Below are positions 14,551-28,012 of a DNA stretch of 64,000 nucleotides, piece after piece. How positions within the stretch are numbered: the stretch's first letter is position 1; each line of letters starts with the position of its first letter. The position numbers and the translations under genes are program-made. The stretch comes from Penelope pileata (taxonomy: Eukaryota > Chordata > Aves > Galliformes > Cracidae), in the NCBI GenBank assembly GCA_013396635.1, contig WBMW01003203.1, positions 148,783-212,782 of the forward strand, read 5' to 3'. A model generated the notes under the pieces. That model worked only from the letters and a program-made list of their open reading frames with translations, was not told the DNA's origin and searched no databases.

Positions 14551-15825
14551 ATTCTTACCTATTGCACTCACAAGAAAACCTTCCTTCATTTTTAAATGCT
14601 TCTTTAAAATTAAGCTTTCAAATATCCAAAATTTACAATTTTTTCATTAAAATGAAAAATATCAGTGGCTTTGTCATGGGAAGAATCGATTCAAATCTAT
14701 GTTAGAGTGATTAGAAGAAAGAAACAGTATTAGCCCTGTGGTCTCCCACATCCCTGCAAGCTTCCCAGCTGCTGGGGATTGGCACTACTTACACTGATTT
14801 CTACATGCTGCTAACTAGAGTGCAGCCAGAGAGCTGCCAGCTGCTGTGCCCTCAGTGCACAGAGGGCAGGACATGCTCCCCACAGCTGATTCCCTGAAAT
14901 GAGATGGTGATCGAGAGCTCAGCGGCAAAGTTCCTCTGTTTTCAGTGTCATAGTCTATATAAACAGTGCTTTACTGTATGTATATAAAACTCTCTACTAA
15001 GCAACGACTTTGCAGTACCTCAAAATTTATAGTTTGTCCAGATTAGGTGATTTTAAATGGAGAATCACCATCTATTAAATCGCATTTCTACATGTCTCAC
15101 AGAAAGGTCACCAAATGTTTTAAGAACTGGAAGTTAACACCTAGCAATTTTCAGCAAAACATGCTAGTTCTAAACATCTGAAAAATATAGCCTTGATTTT
15201 TCAAAGCTAATCTGTTGGTAACATAGACTATAATCAACACATGCTGCATCCCACGGCATTAAAAATCCCCCTAAAAGTGGAGGTATGTTCAGATTTCTTG
15301 TATACAGTTTTGTGCTTACTCCCCTTTCTGATGTTTCCATGAATTCAGAACTGATTAGGGTAGAGACAACATTTCTGTGATGGAACCATGACTCGTATCA
15401 AGTCTCTCAGAATGGCTGTTAGGCAACTTACCCAGTATACTGTTAACTATTGAGCAACATTGATTCAGTTTCATAGCAATGACCAATAATTAAAGCAGTC
15501 TGACTAGTGGGAGATCTGTAAAAAAATAGGTTGGCACGTTTGTTACAACAAAGAATACACAATGTACTGTACACCTTTGTTAGAAAAACCTGACAGTTAT
15601 ATTTAAAGGCAAGAAGCAGATAGAGAGTCAGAAAAATAGATAAATAGATAAAGTAAGACTTCTTTTGAAGAAAGAAGATTAGATTTTTTTTTGTATTAAT
15701 AAAAATGCATATATACCCTTTACAACTGTTTTCTCACAGCTGTTGCTACTCTCACAGTCTGGCAAGGTTACACAATTAATACTATAACATTAAATTTTAG
15801 TGACTTCAGACTTCACCATTTCACT

Positions 15826-15847
15826 AAAAGTCATCCAAAAGTCATCC
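15826..15847 (+). repeat. 11-bp tandem duplication
   Basis: aaaagtcatcc is present twice in direct tandem. Confidence 0.85.
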
Positions 15848-16858
15848 ATTTTTAGCAACACTTTCGCGATCAATTGGTGTTTTATCTCTCCGTTGAAAAT
15901 TCTGTCCTATTTACCCTTCAAGTCAAAGTTGAAATACAAATTCTGCTGTAGCAACACAATTCAAAACTTCCAGTATGAATAATGTCTTACTGTAAGCAGA
16001 GAACAACCAGGTTATGGAACATTTAAACAAATCAGACATTCACAAGTCCGTGGGCCCTGGATAAAAACTCTTGAATTCTCAACCTGGTGTTTAGTATTCC
16101 AGGCTTCTTGTTCGATGCAGGAGAGTTATCTGTCAAACTGAAATGTTACAGACTCACAGATTCAACTGATCTAACTAATAAAATTGAAAGGGAAAAGAAG
16201 TTTAAGCACTAGCTTTTGTTTCAGAGTTTATACAATTAGTTTTCTAAAGCTTGATGAGACGAAACGACAACAACGCTTTACAATAGTTTGCATATTCATC
16301 AGTAGTAGAGGGAAATCCCTCAAGCTTTTGCCTGATCTGAAGATATCTGAAGGTTATACTCTTTGCACCTGAGAAGAAATTTTTAGATTATCTACAGCTA
16401 GGAACAACAACACAAGTAGTTCCAAAGAGACAGCTCTTCATGTTTGTTGCCTACATCAAAGAATGTTCAGACCTACCTCCATTACAGAAATATTGTGTAG
16501 CCTTCATCATTTAACTCTAACTAAATACGTTAGGGAAGTCAGGGAGGTTGGAGGGGAAAACAACTTTTCGACAGAAGTTTTCATTTCATACTAATTTACA
16601 ATTAATTTTCTGTTCTTTTCTATTTTTGTTTTCTAATTGCTACACACCACATGGTTAATGCTTAACATGTCTGTCACCCTGTCTGTCAAGGCAGAGGCAA
16701 GCAAATGATCAAGCTTTCTTTCTCTGACATCTCAGGGCAAATCCTCTGAACAAGCACAGGCACTCCTTATAATCAAAGTAAAAGGATATGCAGGACCTAC
16801 AGATGTGAAGGAAGGACTGCCGTTGCTGTCTTTTTTCCTTCTTTCCACATCTAGACGA

Positions 16859-16865
16859 TGTGTGT

Positions 16866-16896
<31 letters not shown>
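16859..16896 (+). repeat. (TG)n microsatellite
   Basis: Alternating TG runs for about 38 bp with a single C interruption. It is likely polymorphic. Confidence 0.95.
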
Positions 16897-17257
16897 CGCC
16901 TGAAGACAGAAAGGTAGAAAGAAAGAAGCTAAGACAACCACGGAAACAAAGACAGAGGAGGTAGTCATGGGCTGAAATCTGATTGCTTCCTTATTAAGTT
17001 ACCACAAAAACCAGAAATATACTTTACATTGAGCACTGAATGAAAGTTTCTTTGCTAACAGCTTGAGGTTTCTATCTCTATCGATCCATACTGTGCTCAG
17101 AGCAACATGATTTTACACAATTCTCTTGAAAACTGCTTTCTACAAAGACATTCAACCCCGTCTCACCCTCTCCTGCTGATTTATACTGCCCCCAGAACCA
17201 CATCAGAAGTATTCCTGACACAGAGGTTCTTTGTGTGTGTGTGTTTTTTTTTTTTTT

Positions 17258-17310
17258 NNNNNNNNNNNNNNNNNNNNNNNNNNNNNNNNNNNNNNNNNNN
17301 NNNNNNNNNN
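17258..17310. other. Assembly gap (53 N)
   Basis: A run of N after a TG tract and a poly-T run, probably an unresolved homopolymer. Confidence 0.99.
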
Positions 17311-20300
17311 TTTGTTAAGATTTTAAGATCTGGGGGAAAAAAGAAACTCCTAGCAGAAGTTGACCAAATCATCCCCTGGCTCCCATTGCACCCAAGTTTC
17401 CTTCCACCCTACAGTAGAACGTAGACCATGGAGTGGAGAAGCTAGAACACAACCAAGTCTTAATCCAAGATGGCATCATAACAAAACGAGGGCATACAAT
17501 AAAATAAAACCAGAAGATCCTGAGAGGAAACCCAGTCAAGTCCTGATGTTTAAACCTGATAAACCAATTAGTTTTAATACAGTTTTGTGATTTACTGAAT
17601 CCAGTGAAAACTGGAAAATATAGAGGCTCATCCCGTCCTATCCTCAAAGTGGATCTAGTAGTAGCAGCAGCCTTTTCCTTTCCTAACAGGATAAATAGAT
17701 ACCTTCAGAAACCCTATTATCTATACACGTTAGTAATTGATGCTAAGACTCAGGACCAAGGTTTCGTTTTCAGGCCACTGGTGACCTTATGTGCGATTAC
17801 AACAGAACAAGAAATGTAATCAGCTATATTTTCTTTAAAAAATTGGATAAGAGAATGTTGCACAACATCTGCTCATGTTAATGAAATTGAGAAACCTGTC
17901 AGAACTTGTGCGCCATGCTCAAAAAGTATTTGCTCAGGCTTACAGGGCAGCCAGTTGTGGAGAAACCATTGCTGAGAACCACAGCAAGTTTGGGACCTGG
18001 CACCAGTTCAATGGAAGCATCAAAGATGAAAGCAAGATTACAAAATGTACATGTGCTTTAAAGTGATTCTTCAAGCCGTTTCAAGGGCAATTATTTTTGT
18101 TTCTGCTAGAAAGATTCTGGTATAAGCCTAGTAAACCATAATAAAAAACGCCACTGGAACCAACTGCTCTGCTGAAGAAAACACATTATTTCTCCATTTT
18201 CCAACTTGAGTGGCTGCACAATAACACTTTGTGGGTTTAAAAATATTATGTCAAATAAAATTATCTGACAGGAATTAAAATATATTTGTGAATGCTGTAC
18301 AGATCATTCAGAGAATCTGAGGGAAAAAAAGTGAGAAAATGTCTTCTTTACTTAACTTTAAGAACAGCAACACATTCACAAAGAAATTAGCACATAGTCC
18401 AGCAAAGAGTGCAATCCTGATGTTTATGCAATACATATAGAAGTACAGCACTACCCAATGCCATAATGTTGCTCATTTCAAAAGTACAGAATGCTCAACC
18501 TTCACAGACAAGTTTTAATAACCCAAAGGAGCAGTCTAATTCTCAGATAAAACTTTAAGAATAACAGTTGGCTTTCTGGGCTGCAAGGGCACATTGCTGG
18601 CAACCTGTTCAGCTTCTAGTGTTAACTGTTCTTTTACAGTCACTGTGAAATATTGCTAATATTATTCTTTCTGTGAAAATGGCGGGGGGGAGGGGGAGAA
18701 CAAATAAAAAACAACCACAAAGTTGGATTGTACACTTCTCACAGGTATAAATCAATCATCTTTGTAAAATGTTTTTGAAGTCTGTAGAAATAGTGCTGGA
18801 AAGAATAGTGAGGAAAAAAAATCCATGACAAGCACATCACTGTCTGCTTTTCAGACCAGCAGCAGGTTGTCACTATAAAAAGAAATCCCTCTTCTTCATG
18901 CAGAAGTCTAGAAGATTATGTGAAGTTTTCATTTTGCCAAACATTTTACAATTTACTGTGGGACTCTCATTTCGTGGTTACACAGGCATGGTTACACAGC
19001 TCACGTATCTCCTCCATTTAAAACAAAATCAAAAAAAAAGGTTCCAAAGAGTTTATAAAGTGAGTGTCACTCGTCTGGAGTTAAACTTCTATGGAAATCT
19101 GGTTGTTCCAAACGGACCAGAAAGAGGATATGTACCCAGCTTTCTTATGAAACAGCACTGAGCTATGAGAGTGCTGAGCTAGTGTGGCACTACTACAGCA
19201 TTGGAAACTAACACATTACAAAGTTCACCTGAGAAAGTCTGGTCTAGATCTACAATTCTGAGAGAATTTCAAAATGAAGAGTGTCAGCTTCTTATTTTCC
19301 TTCTGTTTCAGATTCCCAACTTAGATTAGTTAATGTATTTCTCAAGTTCATTCCAAGCTAGAGAATACTGTCAGTCACCTCAACATGATACCTTTCAGTA
19401 TTAACTGACAAGATAATTTGCTACAACAATACCTGAAACTCAGACAAAAGAATGCTCCCATTTCAATCATAAGACACAATATTGAAAGGCATGAATATAC
19501 CACCTCTTTATGACAACCATCTTCTCTGTCCCCATGCTGTGGGGAAGTTTCATTGCAGTATCTACAGTTTAATAATTGCCATTTTGAAGAAGTCCTATGA
19601 TACCATGTTTTATTGAAGCTATAATATTTAGACTGAAGCCACCTCTTAAGTAGCGTTAGTGCTCTAAAATGCATTCTTTTTTTTTTTTTTTCCTCCTAAA
19701 CAAGAGCGGTTATTCTTTATGTTGGACAATAAGACAGAAGCTTCTCAATTATCAAAATATCATTAAGTTCACAGCCCACTTGAGAAAACAAGAAGTCCAA
19801 AGAGATACTTGAGAAGGAATAAAATAAGACAAAGTCCACCTACAATTAATACGCTTTGATGAACACTTTTATCGAAGCACATGGAATCAGAGAAAATAGA
19901 TGCACTTTTTTTAATGCATATAAACATTCACACATACATGTGTGCGTGTACGTGCCACCCCTTTGAAATTATTTTGAAATATCCTGCAAGTTCCAACAAG
20001 GTTCTGGAACATATTCTCAAAAGTTATTTTATTTCTGAAAATGACCAGAGATTTCTTTTTTTGTACAAGTTTCCTCAAACCAAGAGAAGAATTCCAATTT
20101 TCAGTGTACAAGAAACTAAGAGCATTTTAAAGGCTGGATTTTCACTAAAACATCTAACCAACCTGAGCAGGCACAGATCGCTTAGCCAGGACTTTACTCC
20201 TTTTCTTCTTTTTTAACATCCCTTCTATATATCAGACATAGTTCTTTGTACTGTGAAAATCTCATCTTTCCAAAGAAATTTTCTTCTTTGTCATCGTTTA

Positions 20301-23046
20301 ACTAAGAACAAAATATATGTGGTGAATGACCTCTATTGTGCCATGCAGTCTCTGGTCATACAGTCCTCAGACAAGTGAAATAACTGTTTCCTTATTTATA
20401 GCTTTAATTTCAGTCTATTTTGATTTATTACATTCCTCACGCATTTTTTCTCCCTGAACATAACATGGATTTTTCTACCACCTCACTTGCAGCTGAGTTG
20501 CAAATATTCTATTTAAGGGTACTAATCAGGTCCTTACGTGTTGCAGATAATATGTGTTTCATTTACTCTACAATCCATACAATAAAATAATTATATTTCT
20601 AAAGTTTTCCTGCTATCTTTTCCAAGCAGGAACGTGTCTTTTTTCAGACAGAAGATTAAGGTAAAAGTACACTGACTTTCTTCTACTGTTGTCTCCTCAG
20701 CCTACTGAAGATCTCCTGGTCTGATTGCGTAACTGGCCAGAAAAACGCATGAGTGCAAGTTTAGCAATACCGATAAAAGATGTATTTTTAGAGACGTCAT
20801 TCATTATGTAGATGGCTTTTTTTTTCTCCCAAAGTATGTTAAGTAACACATCTTCTCAGAAGAACAAAAATATGAGAAAAAGAATTAAGCACTGTTAAAA
20901 GGATTTTCATTACAGGGACAGACTGAATATTAACCTAGCTCCCTAAGATACACTATGTGGTTATGGGAGAAGACCAAGCCAGATGTAAAGCACAAGAGAG
21001 CAATGCCCTACTTCAGGCAAGAGCTGTTGCCAGAAAGCGTGACCCTGCTCCTCAGGAGCATAATTCACTGAAGTTTAAATCTAAATGGTTTTTGGTTGCT
21101 GGTCAAATGTCCCTATGAAGTTAGCCATGCATGACTGATGAGGGTAGACAAAAACTTGAATCAGGGCTCTTGTCTGGAAGGCTGAGATGAAGATCCTTCA
21201 AAAAGTGGGCAATCAAGACCATTTAGATTGATTGTTAGCGATCAGGGTGACAAGTAAACATGATGATTTAAAATGTGCTTGACAAATCTTGATAAGTGGT
21301 TAAATGTTTTCAGGAACAGAAATGAAATTATCCAATTTTGAAGTTAATTTCTTTTCTGGCGTTCTGTATTGCATGAGAGAAATTAAAAATAAGGGAAGCA
21401 TAATTAGATGTCATTAAGATCTCATTATCTTAGCAGGGTAATTTGAGTTGTAACAAAGAAAGTGAGTGCTGTAACTAAGGATAGGAATGCACTGTTTAAA
21501 AAGTATCACCAAAACAATACAAAAATTGATCTCAAACAGCTAAAATGAAAAGTTTCAGTAACGGTAACACTTCTCACTTTTCTATTGCACTTTCTGTGAA
21601 AGCTTCTCACGGTATTTTGCAACCACCTACTTCATTTTTGAAGTAGATCTTTTTGCATTTGCTACATTGGTTGCCCTTTAGTGCCACTGACCAGTAGAGA
21701 ACAGTTGCTAAAGATCTTGTACTCCAAGGCCTGCAAAAGACTAACTAGGCCTCACAGCTAGAAGAGGGCCAGACCTCACGTACTCTTATACCACAAAGTT
21801 TTCTTTGGATAACAAATTTCCTCATAATTAGAGTTAGAAAGCACAATTATTCTTCCCTTTCTTAATATCACAAAAAACTCCACCTTCCAGAATTAGTCAA
21901 GGCTTAATGCACAGGGCTGACACATTCCCTCAGATCTCTCTGCTGGCACATAGTTAAACACTTGCCTTAGGCCTAGATTCTAGTCTATTCTAATCAATTA
22001 TTTTCATTTTACATTTTTAACAGAATAACAATTCATGGTAAACACACATTTGATTAAAAGCCTCAGTATCATCCACCAATGCTTAACATTGAGGCAGGGA
22101 CTTAGAACAAATCAATCCTTAGTGAACAGTAAACAGCCTTTGAGAAAAACCTCAAATTCCACCAGTAAAGACTCACCTCCAGTTCCATTTAAGGGCCAGA
22201 TGTCCCTCTGGAAACGGGCTTTAACGGATATATCTGTAGGACTTCTAACCTCCTTAAAGGTTCCCTGACCTTTAAGAAAAAAAATATTGGCATATATTGT
22301 CTGATGTGCACTTTGAAGTCATTTTCCAAAGAATGCAGAGCCCCGTGCGTGCAGATAGGCTGGTCAGTTTTCTGCAGGATTAGGCAATTCAGCACACTGA
22401 GGAGCAGCACTGTGACAACAGGTCCCTAGCCTTTTTTGGGAGGTTTCTTCCTTCCTTTCTCTTAACAGGCAGAGTGTACTCTGTTCCCCAGATCTCTCAT
22501 GAAATTTAAGACCTAATATTTCAAACTGACTTCATTAAGTTTTGGCAATCTCTCCCAAAGACAACTCAACATTTCTCAGAAAGCTACAGAGCAGCTACTG
22601 CATGCCAGCAGGAAATAATGGAGGCAACTATAAGGTTTTCAAGGAAACCTACAAAGGAAAAGGAAAGCTCCAGAGCAGTGCGTAGCAGCCTATGACTTGG
22701 ACAAGCATATTCTGAAATATTCTCACCCTGCAAAAGAGGTTCAGCGTGTGCCAGAAAAATTACATTCAGTTGACCTCAGACTATTATTTTTCAACTCATG
22801 AAGTTATTATACCTCTGTTTATCCTCTTATGAGAGAGAAGAAATCTACTAGAAGGCAGTGCATTATTTCACTTCCGCTTCTCTGTGCTTTTGCTTACACG
22901 ATGGAAGTGGCACTTCAATAAAGTCTACTGCAATAAGCATATGTTGGATTAACATATCAGTCAGATATACTGGTATCACTAAAGAAAGGCATCTAACAAA
23001 ATCACAAATATTCAAAAACAAGGTTTCTTATTTTTATCACTCATAA

Positions 23047-23089
23047 AAAAGATATATATTTAACATATATATAAAAGATATATATTTAA
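23047..23089 (+). repeat. Two 17-bp direct repeats in AT-rich DNA
   Basis: aaaagatatatatttaa occurs at 23047-23063 and again at 23073-23089, separated by AT alternation. This is consistent with replication slippage in an AT microsatellite. Confidence 0.8.
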
Positions 23090-24270
23090 TTTACCTGGAG
23101 TCTAGAATCTGTCAGTTGTTACTTGCTAGTAAAATTTTATTTGTCAAATACTGAATTAGAAGGCAAAAAAAAATGCCAAAGTTTAATTGCTTCAATAGAT
23201 CACTTAGAATTTCTTTTTTCCCCTTAGGAAATCATTCTGGTTGAGATCAAGGAAGGAAATTCTTAAAGAGTTCTATATGGGAACATGAATTTCATCACAT
23301 CTCAGGTGAGAGTAATAATCACATGGACAGCAGTACTCATTCAAATGGGATTCCTCAAGTTGATAAGAAGCGAACGACCCTCAAAACAGTTGTAGTGATG
23401 ATCAGCATGATCATATAAACGCAGGAGACACGATCATATCGTTGATCCACACAAACAGAACAGTTTTTGATGGAAAGATTGAGAGAAACCAATTAAAGAA
23501 TACCAACAATTTGATATTAAGCACACTTGCCAGAGATTTGAATGGCTCTGATTAACACTCTTGGCATGACTGTGAGAGTTGAGATTTTAAGTTATTTCTC
23601 CATTATCTCAACAAGTTCTCACAGTGGTTAGTTACCAAAGTTGATCCTTAAAAAAGACTTACAAGTATTCACTTCTCCCAAAGCAGAATGAAAGCCAAAG
23701 AAAAAAGAACATCAAAAATTTGCAACTGTCTTTGCTGGAGAGGAATTAACTGTTAGAGTTACTATTTAAATGGAAAAATGTCATTCTCAATTACTCTTGC
23801 AAAAAATAGATAAAATATTGACTTGATTAAGTTTCATTTCATACAGTTAGGGTAAGCTTTTTATACAGGCTTATAATTGTTGAAAGAACAAAATGCTTTT
23901 CCTCATTGGTAGCACTGTATTTAACATTTTGTTGTAATTGAAACACTCTAGTGAGTAGAAGAGTGATATTCAATAGAGTAGAAAAAGCTTTAGTTCTCCA
24001 GTCTGGGATACAAGCATTTTGCTTTTACAAGTAAAATACTGATTGTTTAGAGCAATAAATGCTACTTGATTTAAATGGAGTAAATAAATAAACTCATTTC
24101 AATTTTTGTGGGTTTTAGTTTTGTTTTGTTCCCTCCTTCCAAACTTTTTTCCCCACTGCAATGAAAAAATGCTTCATAAGATGATTTTTATTAGAAATTC
24201 AACATTACTGTCCATAGAGAGACTAAAAGCTTTTTAGCTTGCTCCCTATTTAGAAAAGACACTGAGTAAA

Positions 24271-24304
24271 AATTGTAAGAAATAGCAATGCTTTTCTTAC
24301 AATT
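24271..24304. repeat. 12-bp-stem inverted repeat
   Basis: aattgtaagaaa and tttcttacaatt form a perfect 12-bp stem around a 10-base loop (tagcaatgct). It lies 55 bp before a CR1 fragment. The stem is too short to be a microRNA precursor by itself. Confidence 0.6.
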
Positions 24305-24359
24305 CTGTTAAAACATCATTCAACATTTTGCTGCTTTCTACTTTTCTTCTCTAAAGAGT

Positions 24360-24432
24360 CACAGAATCCTTAGAGTTAGAAGGGGCCCTTAAAGGTCATC
24401 TAGTCCAACTCCCCTGCAATGTACATGGAGAA
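24360..24432 (-). mobile_element. Short CR1 3'-end fragment
   Basis: The + strand reads cacagaatccttagagttag, then ggggcccttaaaggtcatct and agtccaactcccctgcaat, the complement of a CR1 3' end. It is about 70 bp long and diverged, so it is an old copy. No coding sequence remains. Confidence 0.85.
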
Positions 24433-27400
24433 AGCTGGTCTTAAACAAATCTTACATTAACGCTTCATTATTTTTGCTGAACTGAGAAAGAATTAATTGA
24501 TTAAGAAAAAAACTGGTTGAGAAATGGTGATGACTTATGGCAAGGAAGCTAATCTCATGCAAGAATACTGCTGAATGTCATTGAGATGGTTGTCTGTTTC
24601 AGAATTCCTCTGTGAAAACTGACTGAGCAATAAGGCGCTAATTCACGTACAAACTCTGATCCTAGATCTACTTCAGATTTTTTTTTTCCATTATCTGAAT
24701 ATTGTTCTCAGCTTACCTAACATTTTGACCTCTGTATAGGGTTTTTTTTGTTTGTTTTTAATATTGTATTCTCCACAATGCACAGGAAAATTTACTAATA
24801 CTGTAAGATCTGTGACTTCAGATATCACGTTTTTCTACAGAATCATAAAGGCTCAGTTTATATAAGTAATAGAAATAGCTGCAGCGTAAAAGCAGAAGTA
24901 TTACAAGTCTGAAAAAGGAAAATGTTCATTTTTCTAAAAAAAAAATAATCATACAACAGAGTGCAGGAGACTAAGATTTTACTAGCAAAGTGCTTTAGAT
25001 GTAACTAGCACAAGAGTCTGAGATTCTTATGAATTGGCTACATATAATATCTTATACGTGCATTAAAAATATTATTTATTTCATATATTAATGTTCAATA
25101 TAATTTTCATAAATATTTGCAATGGATATTAATTACAGAAAGATTATTCTGATAACAAATCATATTCAGGGCATATGTATATGCAAAGTATCAATGACTG
25201 ACTTAAAGAAATCTTGCAATGTTTTGGGTTTTTTTTTGGGGGGGGAAGGGAGGAGAAAATTGAGGCATGCCTTTTTTTTTTTTCACTCCAAATGAGTGTC
25301 CCCATTCTGTCAAATTTTCCTTGCAGTATTCTGCTGGATTCGCAATATCCCACGTAGAATATCAGTGAAGGGAAATTGAGTATTGCAAAAATTTGAGAAA
25401 GGAAAAAGGAAAGGAGGGTAGGGGAAAGGAGAGAGAAAAACATAAGGTCACTACAGCAGTAGATTGAGAAAATGTTCATCCTCTTTAAAATTATGACTTT
25501 ACTTTTACACTCATGACATGGATAGCTGTTTGTGTGCTGCTGCTAATATCAACATAAGAAAAAATGCATTTCAATTGCACCTTTGCTTTTCATCAACAGC
25601 GTGAACTTACAAAGCCCAGTAAAAGACGAACACTTTTCCTCATAAGATTCGATTTTAGATAAAGCATCTGGCAAAGAGATACAGGATTGATTTCTAATGC
25701 TTAGCTTTGAGATCAAGATTTAGGAATCTAGGTATGCAACCTTAATTTTCAAGGTATGGAAATCAAGCAGTTCTCACAATCTTCACTTGCTGGTACTATC
25801 AAAAATCATGGTTCTCTGAATTAGAGTGCAATAGCATATACTCAAGTACTCATAAAACCTAAACCAGCATTCCTCACACTGAGTGCTATGACCATCCTTT
25901 CCACATCTCAGAAACAGAGCTACCCCTGTTTCAGCTGACAGTAAGAATGAGATTGAATTTTCACAGTGGCTGGGGAAAATTTAAAGCAGTAGGAATATCT
26001 TGAGTTCCTTACATATCCTTAAGCAAGAATTATTTAAAAATCAAATTTGGCTTAATGTTCACGTTCAATTCCAGTTTGACCTTTTACACAATAACAGGAA
26101 ACTATTCAGAATACTTTTTCCACCTTGAAAGTGCCATTCACTAGACTCAATAGTGTTAAAAATAAAGAATAGTGAAGACAACACTGGATGATGTTTCTGT
26201 GTTTCCATAGTTACCTCATTTTCTTGACCAGCAATACAAACATGTAAAAAGACAATGACTGTCAAAGATGAAAATTCATCTGATGACGTTTCCTGGTAAA
26301 GGCAATAATAGTCACACAATCACAGTTCTTCACAAAAACTTCCTGAATAACCTCTTTTCACATTCAACCACCACCTCGTTGTTTGCTGTGGGAAGTTACA
26401 GTACACACTCAAAAAAGGAGCATGAATCCTGCATATCTTATGCATCGTAAGCTATGTGACATTCCTCAGTCCTGCTGTTTGCTAGAATCATTCCTAATCT
26501 GAGACCTAGAGTGGTTTTGTGAACTAATGAAATTCCTGTACCTCATTCTGCGGTCACCTCTACAGATATCTCTCTTTTCTCATTGCCTAGTGTGCAAAGG
26601 GTTTGCCCCCTTGTTGTATCTGGTCCAGTGCTGCTGTAATCACACAGCCTCCCAGCTGGGGAGTGAGGAGATGGCAATTTGGGCAAAAAGAGTTTTATGA
26701 ACTTTCTGTACCCGCAGAGTTTCATCATTTCTAATTTACTGCAAATTCACGGACTTGCTTAAACCCAGTAGCAAGGTAGGAGATCAGCGACATAGAAAAT
26801 AGACAAGCAGTTGAGCCTTACTACTAGTCACCAGCTTTCACCTTGGCATTCCAAGAGACCAAGTAGTCTCTACTCCTTCAAAACCAAGGCAGCTTTCACC
26901 CACTGGTGGTTTAAGGCCAACCATTCCACTTTGCCCAAGAATTGAAGCACTCACAGAGACCACAGCACAGAAACTTTGTGGAAGATCTATGTGAGAAATA
27001 ATCCAGAAAACAAACCAAAACCCACAACAAAAACACAAAAGGCTTTTCCATATGCCTTCAGAACAGCAAGGAGACGCTGAGGCACGGGAAGCGTGTATGG
27101 TCACTTAATCCCATAGACAGCTCTACATGTGGTGCTCTGTTTGTAATCTTACAGAGCTTGGGTGTAGCTACTAAGCTTTTGGCTGGCCCTAAAAATAGGT
27201 AAATGTAAATGTTAGAACCTTTTTTGTAATCAAGTCCAGCTGGGCACCCATTCAGCTGCCTTTGTAGCGCTGCAGCACTGAGCAACAGAATCAGTTTCTA
27301 TGGTTTATGCCCCTGTATTGCTGCAGTAGCTTGTACCCTTAGCCACCATTCTCAACACTGTAAATCTTACACCGCTAGGATGCATTTTACTGCATTTTAT

Positions 27401-27944
27401 GTTGAAGTTTTATTACAGTTGCAGTGGGAGATGCAAAATAAGACACCAAACTGTGATGGATAGCGGATGAAAAAGCAGAGTTCTATTTTTGTAAACTGAG
27501 AAAAAATGCTACAGAGAATTTAGATGCAAGAGATAAGACTTCTGTTGTAATTTTTCAGAATATAATGTGACAGCAGAGACAGAAAACCAAATTCAGAGAT
27601 AGTGTTCCATTCCAGTGGAATCTGCACTAATTAACTAATTAACTTAGCATGAATTATTCAGCATAAATTACATAAACACTGCAGAGGGTCCTAAAAGCTC
27701 CACATATCAGTCAAGGAAGCTTTACTGCACTATCTCCTACCCTGTGCTTAAAAAAAAGGCACCACATTAGCATGAAATCCCAACAAATCAACTTTTGTTA
27801 TTTTGGTTGCAGCTGCTTGCAAACACTGCAGTGCAGTCATATTCTTACTGAATTCTGAAACAAATAAATTGCTATTCTAATTGGATTCTTATATATTTTT
27901 TAAATTTTCTTTCCAGTTTCCACGCACCTCATTCCCAACTACGT

Positions 27945-28012
27945 CACAGAATCAGATTGGAAGGGATTAGATGTCCTCTTTTATCACTTGGTCCACTAAC
28001 TAGGTGACAACA
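27945..28012 (-). mobile_element. Degenerate CR1 3'-end fragment
   Basis: The + strand reads cacagaatcagattggaagg and then a diverged equivalent of the usual CR1 continuation (tcacttggtcca). The start is clear and the downstream part is weak. It is a short, old remnant. Confidence 0.65.

Larger units (their letters stand above)
14551..24359. other. Unique AT-rich non-coding DNA
   Basis: Holds the TG microsatellite, one gap and the AT direct repeat. No gene is recognised. The stretch around 21180-21460 has several homeodomain-like TAATTA/ATTA words and few runs, and might be a conserved non-coding element, which sequence alone cannot show. Confidence 0.5.
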
